A stretch of DNA of 64,000 nt, taken from Oscillospiraceae bacterium (GTDB taxonomy: Bacteria; Bacillota; Clostridia; Oscillospirales; Oscillospiraceae). Under the pieces are notes generated by a model, which saw nothing but the letters and a program-made list of their open reading frames with translations, was not told where the DNA came from and did not search any database. Both the position numbers and the translations under genes were made by a program. Shown in pieces: positions 60,020 through 64,000 of this stretch. The stretch spans positions 1 through 64,000 of the forward strand of contig SVMD01000009.1 in the NCBI GenBank assembly GCA_015067615.1, written 5' to 3'. Positions within the stretch are counted from its first letter, which is position 1, and each line of letters starts with the position of its first letter.

Positions 60020-60952
60020 TTACTTTTTGGCGGTGACGCAGCGCCAGTCTTCCTTTTCCCGGACGGAAGTGACAGTAAGACCGGCGGTGCGAAGAGCTGT
60101 CAGTACATCCTCCAGACGGGTGTCCAGGATACCGGAGCAGATCAGGCTGCTCTTTTCGGTGAGGAACTCCGGCAGGATGGGGCTCAGACCGATGATCACG
60201 TCCGCCACGATGTTCACCAGCACCAGGTCGTATTCACCGGCGGCCAGCTCTTCCATCAGCGCCTTGTCCTCGGTGACGTTGCCGGTGAGGGCGGTGAATT
60301 CCGGTGCAGCGAAGCCATTGTAGGCGGCATTTTCCCGGGCAATTCCCTCGGCCTTGGGGTCGATGTCCACGCCGATGGCGCTGCCTGCACCCAGACGCAG
60401 GGCAACCAGAGATAGGATGCCGCTGCCGCTGCCCAAATCCAGGCACTTAGCCCCGGGCTGTACCATTTCCTCCATGGCCTCCATAACCATCTGGGTGGAG
60501 GGATGGGCGCCGGTGCCGAAGGTCAGGCCGGGGTCCAGCACCACCGGAGTCCGGCTGCCTTCATAGCTGTCCGTGAGCCAGTAGGGCAGGACCACAAGGC
60601 TTTTTCCCACCTCCTGGGGCGGGTAGTTATCCTTCCAGCTCTCCTCCCAGTCCACCTCCGGCATGGGTTCTGCCTTCATGGTAAGATTCAGGTACTTTAC
60701 CCGGTTTTCCAGCCGGGAAAGGGCAGCCTCGTCGGTGTCCTCCAGATAAATTTTGATCCGGGAGAGGCCCTGAAGCTTCTCCTGAAATTCTTCGTCGATG
60801 TAATCCCAGTATTCCCGGTTCTGTTCCAGGAAAGTCTCAAATTCCTCCTGATCCTCGATGACCAGGTCCGCAAAGCCCGCGGCGGTGAGATTGGTCACCA
60901 CGGAATCGATCTTTTCGGAAACGGTATCAATGGTGATTTCCAGCCAAGCCAT
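60020..60952 (-). CDS. prmA: Ribosomal protein L11 methyltransferase
   Basis: MAWLEITIDTVSEKIDSVVTNL; VVLDPGLTFGTGAHPSTQMVMEAME; KCLDLGSGSGILSLVALRLGAGSAIGVDIDPKA. Confidence 0.93.
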   Translation of the reverse strand: MAWLEITIDTVSEKIDSVVTNLTAAGFADLVIEDQEEFETFLEQNREYWDYIDEEFQEKLQGLSRIKIYLEDTDEAALSRLENRVKYLNLTMKAEPMPEVDWEESWKDNYPPQEVGKSLVVLPYWLTDSYEGSRTPVVLDPGLTFGTGAHPSTQMVMEAMEEMVQPGAKCLDLGSGSGILSLVALRLGAGSAIGVDIDPKAEGIARENAAYNGFAAPEFTALTGNVTEDKALMEELAAGEYDLVLVNIVADVIIGLSPILPEFLTEKSSLICSGILDTRLEDVLTALRTAGLTVTSVREKEDWRCVTAKK

Positions 60953-61102
60953 GGAAAATCCTCCTTGTGCAGTGCCGATATTTACTCCATTGTACCGCAA
61001 AGAAGGGAAAATGACAACCGAAAAAGTCTTAAATTTTTGTGTACCACTTCCTATTTTGCCGCGGATGGTATATAATAGCGGATACATGATGTTTTGGACA
61101 GA

Positions 61103-61313
61103 TAAATTATCGTTTAGCGGCCAGTGGCCGCTGACAATTCGAGTCTGAGCCCTGGCAGTAATCGTTACGCCATTGGGCTCACCCGGTTCGATACAACTCA
61201 ATAATTGAGCTATTTTTGAACATGTAGCGTTACCGAGCGGGTCAGGGAAATAAAGATTACTGACGCACCAGGCACGCATTATCCGCGGGCATTGCCCGCT
61301 AAACGATAATTTA
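61103..61313. repeat. TIR-bounded intergenic element with unique structured interior
   Basis: TAAATTATCGTTTAGCGGCCAGTGGCCGC...GCGGGCATTGCCCGCTAAACGATAATTTA. Confidence 0.9.
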
Positions 61314-61335
61314 TCTTCCCCCAAGGAGAGAACCT

Positions 61336-62601
61336 ATGATTGAAACCACTGAAATCCTCCCCGGCGTGAAGCTGCGCTGCTTCCGGGACACCCGGTTCAA
61401 GCAGGGCAGGCTGATTTTCCAGTTTGTCCGGGCCATGGAAGAAAAAGAGGCCGCCTTCAACGCCCTGCTGCCGGATGTGATGCTCCGGGCAACGGAGGAC
61501 CACCCGGATATGCGCGCCATCAGCCAGCACTTAGACTCCCTCTACGGCGTGGCCACCGGTGCCCTGGTCCGCCGGGTGGGCGATTACCAGACCGCAGGCT
61601 TCGGCTTTTCCTTCCTGGACGACCGGTTCGCCCTGGCAGGGGAATCGGTGCTGGCCGGGGTCCTGTCCTTCCTGGAGGAGCTGCTGACCCGGCCCCTGAT
61701 CCTGGACGGGGGCTTCCACCCGGAGGTGGTGGAGGGCGAGAAGCGCAACCTCATCGCCACCATTGAATCGGAGCTGAACAACAAGGCCGCCTACTCCATG
61801 GGCCGTCTCCTGCGGTCCATGTGCCGGGGGGATACCTTCGGCCTGCCCCGGCTGGGCGAGAAGGCGGATGTAGCCGCCATTACCCCCCAGGCCCTGTATG
61901 ACCATTACCAGCGGATCCGCCGGGAGAGCCCCATTGAAATTTTCTATGTGGGCAGCGCGTCCATGGAGGCCATTGCGGACCTGATCCGGCCCATTGTGGG
62001 CTCCTGGCAGCGAAATCCCGTTATTCTGCCCCCTCAGACCGGTTTCACACCTGTTGAGGGCGCCGACCTGACGGAGACCATGGACATTGCCCAGGGCAAG
62101 CTCTCCATGGGCTTCACCACCCCCATCACCAACCGGGACCCGGAATTTCCCGCCATGCAGGTACTGAACACCCTCTTCGGCGCGGGCATGACATCCAAGC
62201 TCTTCCTGAACGTCCGGGAGAAGCTTTCCCTGTGCTACAGCGTAGGTTCCTCCTACTACGGCACCAAGGGCATCATGACCGTGTCCGCCGGCATTGATTT
62301 TGACCGGGAGGAACAGACCCGGCAGGAGATCCTGCGTCAGCTGCAGCTGTGCCGGGAGGGCCAGATCAGCCACGAGGAGCTGTCTGCCGCCAAGGCCGCC
62401 CTCTGTTCCAGCCTCCGGTCCACCCATGACACCCCTGCCGCCATTGAAGGCTACTATTCCACCGCCGCCCTGTCCGGCATGGGCCTGACCCCGGCGCGGT
62501 ACATGGAGGAAGTCAGGAGTCTGACCCTTGACCAGGTGGTGGCCGCCGCCAACACCGTTACCTACCATTCCAGCCATTTTCTGAAGGGGGACAACCAATG
62601 A
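61336..62601 (+). CDS. M16-family peptidase-like protein (YfmF-like)
   Basis: TRFKQGRLIFQFVRAMEEKEAAFNALLPDVMLRATEDHPDMRAISQHLDSLYG; no HxxEH zinc motif. Confidence 0.85.
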   Translation: MIETTEILPGVKLRCFRDTRFKQGRLIFQFVRAMEEKEAAFNALLPDVMLRATEDHPDMRAISQHLDSLYGVATGALVRRVGDYQTAGFGFSFLDDRFALAGESVLAGVLSFLEELLTRPLILDGGFHPEVVEGEKRNLIATIESELNNKAAYSMGRLLRSMCRGDTFGLPRLGEKADVAAITPQALYDHYQRIRRESPIEIFYVGSASMEAIADLIRPIVGSWQRNPVILPPQTGFTPVEGADLTETMDIAQGKLSMGFTTPITNRDPEFPAMQVLNTLFGAGMTSKLFLNVREKLSLCYSVGSSYYGTKGIMTVSAGIDFDREEQTRQEILRQLQLCREGQISHEELSAAKAALCSSLRSTHDTPAAIEGYYSTAALSGMGLTPARYMEEVRSLTLDQVVAAANTVTYHSSHFLKGDNQ

Positions 62602-63887
62602 TCAAAACCCAATACCCCAAGCTGGATGAAGTTCTCTTCCGTAAAACCCTTTCCAACGGCCTGGATGTGATCGTGCTGCCGAGATCGGGCTTTTCCCGGA
62701 AGATCGCCTATTTCGTCACGGATTTCGGCTCCATTCACACGGATTTTACCTTTGCGGGCAAGCTCTGGCAGACCCCGGCAGGCATTGCCCATTTCCTGGA
62801 ACACAAGATGTTCGACATGCCCGGGGACCGGGATGTGTCCGCGGAATTTGCCGCCTGGGGCGCAAACACCAACGCCTTCACCAGCTACGACATGACCGCC
62901 TACTACTTCTCCTGCACGGAGCATTTTGACGACTGCCTGCGGCTTCTGCTGGAATTCGTCTCCACCCCTTATTTTACGGAGGAAAGCGTTCAGAAGGAGC
63001 TGGGCATCATCGACCAGGAGATCGGCATGAACGAGGACGCTCCGGACAGCAGGCTCTACGACAATCTGATGGCCGGAGCCTACACCGCCCATCCCATTCG
63101 GGTGCCCATCTTAGGCAGCCGGGAGTCCATCCGGCAGATCACCCCGGAAATTCTCCATACCTGCCACCGGGCCTTCTACACCCCCGGAAACATGCTGCTG
63201 TGCGTGGTGGGCGACGTGGATCCGGAGTCCGTGGAAGCCATCGCCCTGGAGGTGCTGGGCAATGAAACCAGGGAGGTAGGCCAAAAAATCCGGAGCTGGG
63301 ACGAGCCCCTGGCATCCCCCACAGAAAATGTGGAAACCCGGATGGAAGTGGCCATGCCCATGTTCAGCCTCATGTTCAAGTGCGACCCGGTGGACCGGGG
63401 CGAGAAGGGCATCCGCCGGGAGATCATTGCGGAAATGGCCTGCGAGGCCCTTTTCGGCGAGTCCAGCCAGCTGTACCAGCAGCTCTATGAGGATGGCATC
63501 ATCGATACCTCCTTCGGCGGCGGCTTTGAGGTCATCGACGGCTGCGCCATGCTGATGCTCTCCGGTGACAGCAATTTCCCGGAGACCATCCGGGAGGCGG
63601 TGCTGGCCCAGGCGGAAACAATCGCCCGGGAGGGCGTCAGCGACACGGACTTTGCCCGGATGCTCCGGTGTGCCCTGGGCAGCCGGATCAAGGGTTTGGA
63701 CAGCTTCGACTCCACCTGCTTCCGGCTCTGCGCCTACCACCTGTCGGATTTCGACTATTTTGACTTCCCCCGGATCTACGAAAGCATCCGCCCGGAGGAA
63801 TTGCAGGCCTTCCTGGCAGAGACCATCCGCCGGGAGAACAGCTGCCTGTCCGTTATCTACCCCACCTGTCAGGAGGAACAGCCATGA
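62598..63887 (+). CDS. M16-family zinc peptidase (YfmH-like)
   Basis: GIAHFLEHKMFDMPGDRDVSAEFAAWGANTNAFTSYDMTAYYFSC (HxxEH). Confidence 0.88.
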   Translation: MIKTQYPKLDEVLFRKTLSNGLDVIVLPRSGFSRKIAYFVTDFGSIHTDFTFAGKLWQTPAGIAHFLEHKMFDMPGDRDVSAEFAAWGANTNAFTSYDMTAYYFSCTEHFDDCLRLLLEFVSTPYFTEESVQKELGIIDQEIGMNEDAPDSRLYDNLMAGAYTAHPIRVPILGSRESIRQITPEILHTCHRAFYTPGNMLLCVVGDVDPESVEAIALEVLGNETREVGQKIRSWDEPLASPTENVETRMEVAMPMFSLMFKCDPVDRGEKGIRREIIAEMACEALFGESSQLYQQLYEDGIIDTSFGGGFEVIDGCAMLMLSGDSNFPETIREAVLAQAETIAREGVSDTDFARMLRCALGSRIKGLDSFDSTCFRLCAYHLSDFDYFDFPRIYESIRPEELQAFLAETIRRENSCLSVIYPTCQEEQP

Positions 63888-64000
63888 ATCCCAAAAATTT
63901 CAGTATCATCTCCTTCCCTTTCCTGGGTTTGGAGGTAAATCCGCCCCGGACCATCACCCTGGGGCCCCTGACCATCCATTTTTACGGCCTGATCATCGCC
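63884..64000 (+). CDS. lgt: Prolipoprotein diacylglyceryl transferase, N-terminal part (runs off window)
   Basis: MNPKNFSIISFPFLGLEVNPPRTITLGPLTIHFYGLIIA; RBS AGGAGG. Confidence 0.8.
   Translation, partial: MNPKNFSIISFPFLGLEVNPPRTITLGPLTIHFYGLIIA

Noticed and set aside
61103-61313. tRNA-like gene (GGTTCGATAC motif near 61183)
   Set aside because: No acceptor pairing, D-arm or anticodon arm around the motif.

Overview
The 64 kb window looks like a chromosomal segment of a low-to-mid GC Gram-positive gut anaerobe (Clostridia/Oscillospiraceae-like). Lineage is inferred from gene content and was not tested by search. I annotate about 56 coding genes, mostly housekeeping: hrcA-grpE-dnaK-(PPOX)-dnaJ, prmA, glycyl-tRNA synthetase, mtaB, rlmD, tldD/pmbA, nrdG-nrdD, rsmG, lspA, rluD-like, CCA-adding enzyme, yfmF/yfmH-like M16 peptidases and the start of lgt. 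There is also a carbohydrate layer (two GH2 enzymes, a GH79-like enzyme, two DUF4015-like proteins, a GPH symporter) and three tRNAs (His, Arg, Gly). I see no CRISPR array, prophage, recognisable defence locus or transposase. The most unusual content is non-coding. A dense family of intergenic elements, roughly 165-280 bp, is bounded by inverted TAAATTATCGTTTA / TAAACGATAATTTA ends. The interiors are exchangeable hairpin modules, and there are about 14 full, degenerate or deleted copies plus end-less relatives. Other points: a 40-bp inverted duplication of the tRNA-His 3' end and terminator next to a 5'-truncated transporter, an isolated tRNA 3' half, three NrdR-box-like sites over the nrd promoter, and a His15-less HPr-like protein. 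Family names come from reading the translations; no database search was run.
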